From NCBI GenBank assembly GCA_964497185.1, contig CAZCBX010000002.1:124001-188000 (forward strand): DNA of 64,000 nt, read 5' to 3'. Both the position numbers and the translations under genes were made by a program. Each line of letters opens with the position of its first letter. Position 1 is the first letter of the stretch. Origin of the DNA: CAZCBX01 sp964497185 (GTDB taxonomy: Bacteria > Bdellovibrionota_G > JALEGL01 > JAGRMV01). Of this stretch, positions 36,538 to 44,160 are shown piece after piece. Below the pieces are notes generated by a model. The model did not search any database and was not told the DNA's origin. It was given only the letters and a program-made list of their open reading frames with translations.

Positions 36538-37523
36538 GATAAAGGGTGAACGTGTAAAGTCTCGCGTACTTGTTTCAAGGTTTCTGTGGCAATTTGGTTG
36601 GCCTTTTGGCTTCCCTCATGAAGGATGTTTTCTAAATCCTTGGGTTGGCTCATCCATTTCTCTCTTTGTCTGCGGATGGGCTCTAACCATGCTTGCATAC
36701 TGGGTAATAGCTTTTTCTTGCAATCCATACAACCAATTTTTGCGGTTCGACAGCCATGGGTGACCTCATTAACCGTTTCTGGATCGGAATAGAGGGTGTG
36801 CAAGGGGAAAAGATTGCAATCGGTGGGTTCGCCTGGATCATCCCGACGCACCCGTTTGGAATCGGTTTGCATGGATTTGATTTTTTTCTCCAGCGTAGCC
36901 GCATCATCGTCCAAGTTGATGGCATTGTTGTAAGATTTGGACATTTTTCGTCCATCAATGCCGTTGATTTTGGGGGTGGCTGTAAGCAAGGCTTCAGGTT
37001 CGGGAAAAATGGACGTTTGGGTCAGGTGATTAAAGCGCCGCGCAATTTCACGGGTCATCTCCAAATGAGGCACTTGGTCTTTGCCCACGGGCACTTTTTC
37101 GCCTTGATAAATGAGCACATCCGCCGCTTGAAGCACTGGATAACCCAAAAACCCCAAATTATTAATATCTTTATCTTTTATTTCATTTTTTTGTTCTTTG
37201 TAAGTGGGGTTTCGTTCCAACCAGCCCAGGGGGGTGAACATGCTAAGAATCAAATACAGTTCTGCGTGTGCGGGCACTGCCGATTGCAAAGAAATCACCG
37301 CTTTGTCAGGATCAATGCCAACCGCCAACCAGTCGGCCACCATTTCCAGTGTATGGTGGGACAACAGGGATGAATCTTGGTAATGGGTGGTCAGCGCGTG
37401 CCAATCGGCCACAAAAAACAAACATTTTTTCTGCGCTTGAAAGGCTTTCCAATTGTGAAGCGCGCCAAAATAATGACCCAGGTGAAGCTTACCTGTGGGG
37501 CGCATGCCGCTAACGATATCCAT
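36534..37523 (-). CDS. trpS: tryptophanyl-tRNA synthetase
   Basis: Class I synthetase. The HIGH-type motif is KLHLGHYFGAL, the KMSKS motif is GRKMSKSYNNAI, and the GYPVLQAADVLIYQG block is typical. The ATG at 37523 gives the usual MDIVSGMRPTG opening; a GTG three codons earlier is also open. The CTSCKKKL-like region (MDCKKKLLPSM) near the C terminus is as in other TrpS. It overlaps scpA. Confidence 0.96.
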   Translation of the reverse strand: MDIVSGMRPTGKLHLGHYFGALHNWKAFQAQKKCLFFVADWHALTTHYQDSSLLSHHTLEMVADWLAVGIDPDKAVISLQSAVPAHAELYLILSMFTPLGWLERNPTYKEQKNEIKDKDINNLGFLGYPVLQAADVLIYQGEKVPVGKDQVPHLEMTREIARRFNHLTQTSIFPEPEALLTATPKINGIDGRKMSKSYNNAINLDDDAATLEKKIKSMQTDSKRVRRDDPGEPTDCNLFPLHTLYSDPETVNEVTHGCRTAKIGCMDCKKKLLPSMQAWLEPIRRQREKWMSQPKDLENILHEGSQKANQIATETLKQVRETLHVHPLS

Positions 37524-37540
37524 AGGGGGCACTATATCCT

Positions 37541-38212
37541 TTATATAAGGGACATCAATAGGTTAATCACGAAAAAAGCGGGCGTTAATAAAATATGAAG
37601 CACGCCCATTTTGAGCAAAATATAGAGAAAAAACAAAAGAACCAATGGATTGACTTGTTGCAGGCGGTTCATAGCCGGCGCCAGCGCTGGAAAAAAACCT
37701 TTGATAATGTGACTGCCGTCCAACGGAGGGATGGGCAGCAAATTAAAAAAGCCCAACAACACATTGACGTAAATGCCCATCACCAACATGGTCATGATGA
37801 TGCCAGCCATGCTGGTGGTTTTGGATAAACCCAACGTGGGCGAAATGCCTGTGGTTTGATGCAAGACAATGGCCACAAGCGTAAAACCGATGGCCAAAAT
37901 TAAATTGGAAAGAGGGCCCGCAGCCGCAACCCATTTGGCTTGGGTTTTGGGATTTGCCAAATTGCGCTCGTTGACTGGCACGGGTTTGGCCCATCCTATG
38001 ATGGCAAAGCCCGTTAAAAAACCAAACACCGGAAAAGCAATGGTTCCCAGAGGGTCGACATGCACCACAGGGTTCATGGACAATCTGCCCAGCATTTTGG
38101 CCGTTTGATCGCCAAAGCGGTGGGCGGTCCATGCGTGTGCGTACTCATGAAAAGAAAGCGAAAAGATAAACGGGACCATCCACAGGATGAGTATGGGTAA
38201 TTTTTCCATCAT
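37541..38212 (-). CDS. site-2 protease family (M50) membrane metallopeptidase
   Basis: Intramembrane zinc protease of the short M50 group. The HEYAH zinc motif lies in the first membrane helix (residues about 23-27), and the second motif PIPPLDGSHII supplies the third ligand. About six hydrophobic segments in 223 residues. It is the first gene of the six-gene operon running to hflX, an arrangement (M50-trpS-scpA-scpB) seen widely in deltaproteobacteria and Firmicutes. Its substrate is unknown. Confidence 0.92.
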   Translation of the reverse strand: MMEKLPILILWMVPFIFSLSFHEYAHAWTAHRFGDQTAKMLGRLSMNPVVHVDPLGTIAFPVFGFLTGFAIIGWAKPVPVNERNLANPKTQAKWVAAAGPLSNLILAIGFTLVAIVLHQTTGISPTLGLSKTTSMAGIIMTMLVMGIYVNVLLGFFNLLPIPPLDGSHIIKGFFPALAPAMNRLQQVNPLVLLFFLYILLKMGVLHILLTPAFFVINLLMSLI

Positions 38213-38397
38213 AGAGCACGCAATGTAAGCGCGTGGACGCAGAAGTCAACGATATCCCATGCAGCAAGGGCGGTTTTTTTGCTGGAAGCGCGTCATTATT
38301 CCTGCTTTTTTATTGACAATACAATGCCATATCCTACATGATATGCGTTATGGAAAGACTTTATCAAACCGTTGCACAGAAAGAAGAGGACATATTC

Positions 38398-39192
38398 ATG
38401 TCGAGCAAATCAACCCCTTCATCCAACCAAGTATCCATCGGCGGCGAGGTCGCCCCACCGATTTTTGAAAACAATCTTGAGGATGATTTCTTTTTTGACA
38501 TTGACTCTGCCTTTGAGCAAATCCAAATGGGCGATGAAGTCACTCCGCCCACCCAAAAAGCTGCCAAAAAAACCCGCGCCAAAACACCCAAGAAAAAAGC
38601 CAAAAAAGCCATTGAAAAAACGCAAACCTTGGCCCAAAACGACATCGGTATGGAGCAAATGCGCGAAACCTACCGCGAGCTGGTTCGGTTAAATCTCTCG
38701 CCAGTGGCGCGTTACTTAAAAGCGTTTGAATTTGGCGTGAACACCAAAGATTTAACGCAAATTGCACAGTGGGTGGTCACACCGCTAATCACCAAAGCCA
38801 AAGACATTGGTTTGGACACCGAAACCACAGCGCTCAACTCCTTTAAAAGAGTGTTGGCACGGGTCAACCGCAGTGAAGGCACCCGCCTCAATGAAAAAGA
38901 AAGCAAAAATGTCATCAAAGCGTTTGAATCATTGTCCGATACCTTTGGTTTGTATTTCCGCGGGCACTCCACGGCCGTGGTCAACTTGATTTTCTTTTAC
39001 CGCAGTTTAAAACGCAAAGACCATTGCAACGAAACTGACCTGCGCAAGCTGTTTTCCATCGGCATTCCTTCAATGACCATGATTCGCAAAATTTCACTTG
39101 CCGAATTAATCAGCTTAACCGGTCTTGCCAAAGACAAAGCATCGTGGATCCGCAACCAAGCGCGCAGCTTTACCATGTATGATTTTGTGTAA
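38398..39192 (+). CDS. lysine-rich hypothetical protein with HhH-like C terminus
   Basis: About 264 residues. Acidic N terminus (ENNLEDDFFFDIDSAFEQ), then a strongly basic Ala/Lys-rich stretch (KKTRAKTPKKKAKKAIEK, residues about 58-80) resembling histone H1-type tails. A helical region of about 170 residues follows. The last 45 residues (IPSMTMIRKISLAELISLTGLAKDKASWI) resemble paired helix-hairpin-helix turns. DNA binding is inferred from the basic tail and the HhH-like end. GAGGA precedes the chosen ATG. It lies upstream of a Pif1-like helicase in the same direction. Confidence 0.75.
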   Translation: MSSKSTPSSNQVSIGGEVAPPIFENNLEDDFFFDIDSAFEQIQMGDEVTPPTQKAAKKTRAKTPKKKAKKAIEKTQTLAQNDIGMEQMRETYRELVRLNLSPVARYLKAFEFGVNTKDLTQIAQWVVTPLITKAKDIGLDTETTALNSFKRVLARVNRSEGTRLNEKESKNVIKAFESLSDTFGLYFRGHSTAVVNLIFFYRSLKRKDHCNETDLRKLFSIGIPSMTMIRKISLAELISLTGLAKDKASWIRNQARSFTMYDFV

Positions 39193-39245
39193 TGCCTAGC
39201 CAAAATAGGATCAATCCACGCCAAACTCGAGCCGAGAGATTTTTT

Positions 39246-39332
39246 ATTCTGACAAGGCCACAGCCTCTTTTGAAAGCGCAGCATACGTTTGTATGTGAGC
39301 ATTTCAAAAGCAGGCGAGAACGCTGTCAGAAT
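39246..39332. other. long nested stem-loop between the HhH-like gene and the helicase gene
   Basis: Three nested inverted repeats: ATTCTGACA with TGTCAGAAT (39246-39254 and 39324-39332); GCCTCTTTTGAAA with TTTCAAAAG-c-AGGC (39263-39275 and 39302-39315, one bulged base); and a small CATAC/GTATG tip. The internal loop between the outer and middle stems is 8 x 8 bases. There is no T-run, so it is not a simple terminator. It could be a leader RNA for the helicase gene or a mobile palindrome. Confidence 0.6.
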
Positions 39333-39373
39333 GAAAAAGATCCGGCTTTGCCGCAAATAATCTCAACCACCAT

Positions 39374-40684
39374 ATGACTGAGCCAGCGGCGTTAACTCAC
39401 GCGCAAGCGCTGGCGCTGGATGTTTTAAATCAGGACGACTGCAATGTTTTTTTAACCGGCTATGCCGGCACGGGAAAAACGTATGTGGTCGATGCGTACC
39501 TAAAAGACAAAGATCGCAAATTGGCATACCCCGTACTGGGCAGCACAGGCGTATCTGCGCTGCTTGTCGGTGGTCGAACCTTTCATAGTTTTTTTGGTCT
39601 GGGCATCATGCAGGGTGAGCGCCAGCAAATCTTGGCCAGCGCGGTGGCCAATCGCAACGTGCGTTATCGACTGCGCAAAGCGCAAACGTTGATCATCGAT
39701 GAAGTCTCTATGCTGCCATCCTATGCCCTGGATTTGGCCGACGACATCGCCCGCACCGTCTTGGAATCCAATGAGCCGTGGGGAGGCCTGCGCGTCATTG
39801 CGGTGGGCGACTTTGCCCAGCTACCCCCTGTATCGCAAGGGTATCAGCGCCCCTGGGCATTTTTGGCCGAAACCTGGAACCGCAGCGCATTGGTGCCCAT
39901 CATTTTGGATGAGCAAGTCCGTTCACGCAACGACCATTACAATGACATTTTGCGATCCATTCGACAGGGCGACATTGATCAAGACGTGCGCGACTTTTTA
40001 AACCAGCGCATGCAACTGCCGTACGATTTTTCAGGCACACGATTGTTTCCCCTGCGCAAGCAAGCATGGGAGTATAACATAGGCCGCGTCCAAGATTTAC
40101 CTGGCAGCCTCATCGAAATCCCCACCCGCTACGGCGGCAACCCAAACTACATCGACGCGCTGAAAAAAAACGCCCCCATCCCCGAAGTCCTGCACGTCAA
40201 AGAGGGCGCCAAAGTCATGATTCGCATCAACGACCCCATGTTACGCTTTGTCAACGGCAGCGTTGGCACCATGCTCAGCCTGAAAGACGACGTGATGAAA
40301 GTCGAAGTCGACGGCCGCACCTTCGATTTCGAAAAATGCGCCTTCTCCTGGATGGACGGCAACGGCAACGCCGTAGCCACAGCCAGCAATTACCCCGTGC
40401 AGCTATCGTGGGCCACCACCGTCCACAAAGCCCAAGGCATGACCTTAGACCAAATGAGCGTAGACCTGCAAGCCCTTTGGGAGCCCGGTCATGCTTATGT
40501 GGCCATGAGCCGTGTGCGAAGCCCCGAAGGATTGTTTATCCCTGCATGGAGTGAAAAAAGTTTTAAAGTCGATCCGTTGGTCAAAAAGTTTTACGAGCTA
40601 GGGTGCCCGTATGATTTGCAGGATCAGCTCACGATGCTTCAGGAAGAGGAGTTTGTGGAGCAGGGGTATGATGATGATTTTTAA
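39374..40684 (+). CDS. Pif1-like superfamily 1 DNA helicase
   Basis: ATP-dependent 5'-3' helicase-like protein of 436 residues. Motifs in order: Walker A TGYAGTGKTYVV, GSTGVSALLVGGRTFHSFFG, Walker B LIIDEVSML, VGDFAQLPPV, an Arg-finger region EQVRSRN, and the C-terminal WATTVHKAQGMTLDQM with HAYVAMSRVRS. These are the Pif1/RecD2 set. No extra domains. Expected roles are D-loop or G-quadruplex processing and replication-fork support; the specific role here is unknown. It ends beside the REP cluster. Confidence 0.93.
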   Translation: MTEPAALTHAQALALDVLNQDDCNVFLTGYAGTGKTYVVDAYLKDKDRKLAYPVLGSTGVSALLVGGRTFHSFFGLGIMQGERQQILASAVANRNVRYRLRKAQTLIIDEVSMLPSYALDLADDIARTVLESNEPWGGLRVIAVGDFAQLPPVSQGYQRPWAFLAETWNRSALVPIILDEQVRSRNDHYNDILRSIRQGDIDQDVRDFLNQRMQLPYDFSGTRLFPLRKQAWEYNIGRVQDLPGSLIEIPTRYGGNPNYIDALKKNAPIPEVLHVKEGAKVMIRINDPMLRFVNGSVGTMLSLKDDVMKVEVDGRTFDFEKCAFSWMDGNGNAVATASNYPVQLSWATTVHKAQGMTLDQMSVDLQALWEPGHAYVAMSRVRSPEGLFIPAWSEKSFKVDPLVKKFYELGCPYDLQDQLTMLQEEEFVEQGYDDDF

Positions 40685-40710
40685 AGATTTAATTCGATTG
40701 AAATCGGGGA

Positions 40711-40853
40711 AATCGGGGGCCACACTATGTATTCCGATTCAAATCGGGGGCCACACTATGTATTCCGATTAAATTTCGAAGCCGAGCGAAATTTGAAATC
40801 GAAATCGGGGGCCACACTATGTATTCGATTAAATTTCGAAGCCGAGCGAAATT
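40711..40853. repeat. three REP units and two short hairpins upstream of the RAYT gene
   Basis: A unit of 29 bases starting AATCGGGGGCCACACTATG and ending TATTCCGATT occurs at 40711-40739 and 40742-40770, and one base shorter at 40803-40830. Its ends AATCGG/CCGATT are inverted. A second motif, AAATTTCG-N8-CGAAATTT, follows copies 2 and 3 (40771-40794 and 40831-40853). A partial AAATCGGGG lies just before copy 1. The 29-base unit reappears in inverted orientation on the other side of the transposase gene. Confidence 0.9.
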
Positions 40854-40913
40854 AATTTAAATAATTTATTTGTGTGTGCGGATGATTGGCATCGATATTG
40901 CTTATAATTATAC

Positions 40914-41579
40914 ATGGCAAGACTTCCCCGCATCGTTATTCCAGGTATGGCTCATCATGTAACCCAAAGAGGCAATCGTAGACAGGCTACTTTTTTTGAT
41001 CCAGAGGATTATGAGATTTATTTAAAGACCATGCGATTGTCCTGCACGATGTATGGGGTTAAGATTTTGGCGTATTGTTTGATGACCAATCATGTTCATT
41101 TGATTGTGGTGCCGTCATGTGTTGAATCTTTGTCCAAAGCGATTGCTAGGGCGCATGAATCTTATACAAGATATATTAATTTTAAGCATAAGTGGCGTGG
41201 GTATTTATGGCAGGGGAGGTATTCTTCGTTTCCTATGGATGAGGGGCATTTGTATCATGGGTTTTCTTATGTTGAACTCAACCCTGTTAAAGCAAAGATG
41301 GTCAAGAAACCCGAAGATTATTCGTATAGCAGTGCAAGGGCTCATTTGAGAATGCAAGATGATCCTTATTTGGATGATGTGACCAAAGTGATTGATCAGA
41401 TTGGTGATTGGAAGGCGTATTTAGAAACTAGTCTTGAGGACGCCATTCATAGAGATATGGAAAAAAGTGAAAAGTCCGGTCGCCCTCTAGGGACACCGTT
41501 GTTCATTTCACAGCTGGAAGAAGATTTGGGAATTCCAATTGCAATCAGAAAATCCGGTCGGAAAAGGAAGGTTTTTTAA
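40914..41579 (+). CDS. REP-associated tyrosine transposase (RAYT, Y1/IS200-like)
   Basis: A 221-residue HUH-type single-strand transposase. Visible: ARLPRIVIPGMAHHVTQRGNRRQ at the N terminus (positions 2-24), the HUH motif in NHVHLIVVP, and the catalytic-Tyr region SYVELNPVKAKMV. RAYTs are single-copy domesticated transposases thought to spread REP palindromes. The gene is bracketed by inverted groups of the same repeat, and its stop codon overlaps the first downstream repeat. A TATAAT at 40903-40908 lies only five bases before the ATG. AT-rich relative to its neighbours. Confidence 0.93.
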   Translation: MARLPRIVIPGMAHHVTQRGNRRQATFFDPEDYEIYLKTMRLSCTMYGVKILAYCLMTNHVHLIVVPSCVESLSKAIARAHESYTRYINFKHKWRGYLWQGRYSSFPMDEGHLYHGFSYVELNPVKAKMVKKPEDYSYSSARAHLRMQDDPYLDDVTKVIDQIGDWKAYLETSLEDAIHRDMEKSEKSGRPLGTPLFISQLEEDLGIPIAIRKSGRKRKVF

Positions 41580-41639
41580 ATCGGAATACATAGTGTGGCC
41601 CCCGAAAATATTAAATCGGAATACATAGTGTGGCCCCCG
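41579..41639. repeat. two inverted REP units downstream of the RAYT gene
   Basis: Two copies of a 26-base unit starting AATCGGAATACATAGTGTGG, at 41579-41604 and 41614-41639, separated by AAAATATTA. They are the reverse complement of the units at 40711-40830. The first overlaps the transposase stop codon. With the upstream copies they frame the gene as 3 + 2 repeats in head-to-head orientation. Confidence 0.9.
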
Positions 41640-41644
41640 AAAAT

Positions 41645-42100
41645 ATGTACACTGCAGTAGATCCTGACAATAGACTGGTAGTTCAATGTGATGATGAAAA
41701 CTGGTTGACCAGTGTCTTTGTTCGAATTCAAGAAAAACTTCCAAAGAGTGATGCCGGAAATCGATTAGTATATTCATCTTGGCTTGAAATGTTGATCCAG
41801 ATCTCGATAGTTATAGTTATTGTTGCTTTTACCCTCAAGATAAGTCACGGCGTCAGCAATAGATCGAATATGGAGTATTCGGAAGTCTATGTATTTATTG
41901 CTATATTTTTACTTTTCTCAAATATTTGGACTTATGCTGCAAAAGGGCTGCGTGGATTGCGGTCAAGATATTTTCCAGCAGTTGGCTTTAAAATAAGCTC
42001 TATTAGAAAATTCGTTGCTTCTTTTGTTGGAATATTAGGATCGGCGGTATTGGCAAAATGCATAGACATAGTATGTGGCCTTATTAATACAAATATGTAA
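41645..42100 (+). CDS. small predicted membrane protein
   Basis: 151 residues from the ATG at 41645. A polar N terminus is followed by three hydrophobic segments (LIQISIVIVIVAFTL, VYVFIAIFLLFSNIW and FVGILGSAVLAKCI) separated by basic loops. The N-terminal codons start just inside the edge of the REP pair, and a GTG at 41630 lies within the repeat. AT-rich. No family recognised. It may be real cargo or an old gene next to the repeat. Confidence 0.55.
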   Translation: MYTAVDPDNRLVVQCDDENWLTSVFVRIQEKLPKSDAGNRLVYSSWLEMLIQISIVIVIVAFTLKISHGVSNRSNMEYSEVYVFIAIFLLFSNIWTYAAKGLRGLRSRYFPAVGFKISSIRKFVASFVGILGSAVLAKCIDIVCGLINTNM

Positions 42101-42112
42101 TTGATTTAATTG

Positions 42113-42182
42113 TAATTCCGGGGACATGTACCGTAATCGAATTAGAATTTAGTTGCGATTACGGTACATGTCCCCGGAATTA
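42113..42182. repeat. 27-bp perfect inverted repeat (REP-like)
   Basis: Arms at 42113-42139 and 42156-42182, identical as inverted copies over 27 bases, with a 16-base AT-rich loop. The left arm begins TAATTCCGGGGACATGTACC. It shares AATTCCGG ends with the palindromes at 42547 and 42931, and the GGGGACA core with the palindrome after etfA. Confidence 0.95.
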
Positions 42183-42212
42183 TACAGAAGAGCGGCAAAG
42201 CACTTTGAAGAT

Positions 42213-42326
42213 ATGGCTGCGAGAGAAAAAAAACGGGCAGATCTCGAAACAACGGTTTGGGAGCAGAAGTACGGAAAAGATGAAGTGGAGGATCAAGGCA
42301 AGGATGACACTGAAAACAGTGATTAG
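42213..42326 (+). other. 37-codon frame, possible gene remnant
   Basis: An open frame with coding-like charged composition (MAAREKKRADLETTVW...) that continues upstream into the 27-bp palindrome and ends with TAG directly against AAATTCCGGTGCC, a half of the REP motif at 42547. It may be the tail of a gene cut by repeat insertion. Nothing else supports it. Confidence 0.3.
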
Positions 42327-42339
42327 AAATTCCGGTGCC
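42327..42339. repeat. AAATTCCGGTGCC REP half-site
   Basis: Matches one arm of the palindrome at 42547-42573 with one base difference in its loop part. It lies on the 5' side of the truncated RAYT, so the two AAATTCCGG elements bracket that fragment. Confidence 0.5.
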
Positions 42340-42406
42340 ATGTATCGGGATCATGATTTGCCGCATCAAATGCAGTTATTGGCATTGAAGTTGCTGTGTA
42401 TTGAGT

Positions 42407-42547
42407 ATGCCAAGATTTCCAAGAATCATTGTTCCGCACCATCCTCATCCCATCATCAATAGGGGCAATCGACGACAAGATGTGTTTTTCTGTCATGATG
42501 ACTATGTCCGATTTCTGGACATCCTGACTCTATTTAATCAAACCTAA
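42407..42547 (+). pseudogene. truncated RAYT transposase (N-terminal 46 residues)
   Basis: The frame reads MPRFPRIIVP, then eight residues, then RGNRRQDVFF, HDDYVRFLDIL and a stop. It aligns without gaps to the first 40 or so residues of the intact RAYT at 40914 (MARLPRIVIP... RGNRRQATFF). It stops before the HUH motif, so it cannot be active. The stop codon runs straight into the palindrome at 42547. A different RAYT lineage from the intact one is likely, since the neighbouring repeat is also different. Confidence 0.85.
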
Positions 42548-42573
42548 AATTCCGGTACCTGGCACCGGAATTT
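42547..42573. repeat. REP palindrome next to the truncated RAYT
   Basis: AAATTCCGGT and ACCGGAATTT form 10-bp perfect arms around ACCTGGC. It abuts the stop of the RAYT fragment. A decayed relative lies at 42931-42957. Confidence 0.85.
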
Positions 42574-42636
42574 ATGGAATTACAATAAAGTCCATATTGT
42601 TAGGAGTACAATTTATTCCGGGACGTCGAAAACGAT

Positions 42637-42849
42637 TCATGGAATTATATTATCAAAAATTTTATGTAAAGGGATAATGATGAGAGTGGCCGTGCAAACG
42701 ATTCCAACCCACAGTGAGAATTTATGGATATACACAGCCCAACCTGCGTAGGATTCTTCTCCTAGGTTGACCAAAGAGTAGTGCCAAGCAAACTTATATG
42801 CGACGAAAATTGCCAGGACAAGAGCTGTGATTGTAATCTTATTTTTCAT
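42637..42849 (-). CDS. small two-helix membrane protein, uncertain
   Basis: 70 residues with two hydrophobic segments (ITALVLAIFVAYKFAW and LWVGIVCTATLIIIPL). Plausible as a small membrane protein but with no clear Shine-Dalgarno sequence and no recognised family. It is surrounded by repeat debris, so it may be spurious. Confidence 0.4.
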   Translation of the reverse strand: MKNKITITALVLAIFVAYKFAWHYSLVNLGEESYAGWAVYIHKFSLWVGIVCTATLIIIPLHKIFDNIIP

Positions 42850-42930
42850 TCAGTTTTTACTATAAACTAAAATTGTGTCAGCTGGCAAACCGATCAGCGG
42901 GAATTCAGTATATAAATTCAGTGCCCAATT

Positions 42931-42957
42931 AATTCCGGAGCTACCTGCCTCGGAATT
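42931..42957. repeat. decayed AATTCCG palindrome
   Basis: AATTCCG and CGGAATT, 7-bp arms around GAGCTACCTGCCT. The ACCTG in the loop matches the intact REP at 42547, so this looks like an eroded copy. The remaining sequence from 42850 to 43097 holds no gene that I can support. Confidence 0.55.
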
Positions 42958-43097
42958 TTTACTCCTAGACTCCTTAGTTGGTCAGATGAGCCCTACGAGC
43001 CGCAAAGCGTTTCACTAAATGAATTCCTTGAATGTCAAAATGTGCATACACATTTACATCTATTAAAACGCAACTTCTTATAGTACGATGCTGCGAT

Positions 43098-44102
43098 ATG
43101 GAAAAAACAGCTTCACATCCTCATTATACATTGGCCGTTGTCGGCGGTGGGGCGGCCGGGACCATGGCTTACATGCGTGGCGTTTTAAATTGGGATCATA
43201 CGGCTTTTTTTATGGGTGATGCCCATACGAAAATTAGGGCGCGGGCTACTTGGGTGCATGTGGTGGATAATATTCCGGGGCAAACCGGTATGAAAAATCC
43301 GATCATGCATACCACCAAACAAACCATTGATTGGATTGGAGCGCATCCCCATTTAAAAGACAAAAGTGAAGTGATCAAAAGTCGGGTTGAAAAAATTGAA
43401 AGAGTCGATGGACGCTTTCAATTGCATTACACACCCCGCAAACAAGACCCTACGTATGCCACTGCCGATTATGTGATTTTGGCGACGGGTATCATGGATC
43501 GTCAGCCGTTGATTCGCGGTGAAATGGATCCGATTTTTCCTTTTGCCAACAATGGTGATTTTATTTACTGCGTGCGGTGCGATGGTCATCACACCATTGG
43601 CAAAAAATTATCCGTGTTGGGGCATGATGACTCGGCGCCATTTTTGGCACAGCTGATGGCCGATCGGTATGAGCACAGCCATGTGGACATTTTTCTACAC
43701 GGTGAAGAAGCGCAGTTTTCAGACAAAGCGCAGAACATCATCGATACCTATGGTTTTACGGTTTATCCTTCGCGCATTGATCAAATTTTGGGCGACGGCA
43801 AAGACAAAGGGCTGGAGGGCTTTGTATTGGAAGACGGTCAGCAGATCGAAACCAAAAAGTGCATTATTACGTTGGGCATCATTGCTTACAACGAGCTGGC
43901 GGTTTCTTTGGGGGCCAAGGTGGCACCCAATGGGCGGGTGGAAGTGTCAAAAGAGTTTGAAAGCTCGGTGGACAATTTGTTTGTGGTCGGTGATTTGGCC
44001 AGCGGGTACAAGATGCAAATCTACACCGGGTGGGATCAGGCTGTGGATGCAGCCGATGCGGTCAATCGTCGGGTTCGCGCGGCCAAGCAAAAACAACCCT
44101 AA
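43098..44102 (+). CDS. thioredoxin reductase-like FAD/NAD(P) oxidoreductase
   Basis: A 334-residue flavoprotein. The N-terminal FAD loop is VVGGGAAGTMA, a CxxC pair lies in IYCVRCDGHH (the position of the redox disulphide of thioredoxin reductase), a second nucleotide region is around LSVLGHDDSAPF, and the C-terminal FAD segment is NLFVVGDLASGYKMQIYTGWDQA. In the second Rossmann loop the usual GGGDSA is GHDDSA. The start was moved to 43098 because the preceding 22 codons do not fit the fold. It may reduce thioredoxin or a related dithiol protein; the partner is not nearby. Confidence 0.85.
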   Translation: MEKTASHPHYTLAVVGGGAAGTMAYMRGVLNWDHTAFFMGDAHTKIRARATWVHVVDNIPGQTGMKNPIMHTTKQTIDWIGAHPHLKDKSEVIKSRVEKIERVDGRFQLHYTPRKQDPTYATADYVILATGIMDRQPLIRGEMDPIFPFANNGDFIYCVRCDGHHTIGKKLSVLGHDDSAPFLAQLMADRYEHSHVDIFLHGEEAQFSDKAQNIIDTYGFTVYPSRIDQILGDGKDKGLEGFVLEDGQQIETKKCIITLGIIAYNELAVSLGAKVAPNGRVEVSKEFESSVDNLFVVGDLASGYKMQIYTGWDQAVDAADAVNRRVRAAKQKQP

Positions 44103-44160
44103 CCATCGTTTGGCCCGATGGCTTGTCAGGGTCTAGAAAAGCAGATATACCTTGGCCATC

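Noticed and set aside
40711..41639. CRISPR array
   Set aside because: Only five units, in two opposite orientations around a gene, with no regular spacers and no cas genes. They fit REP units.
42205..42462. 85-residue plus-strand frame as a gene
   Set aside because: It crosses a REP half-site and runs out of frame with the RAYT fragment, which has a clear homologue. Composition is not coding-like.
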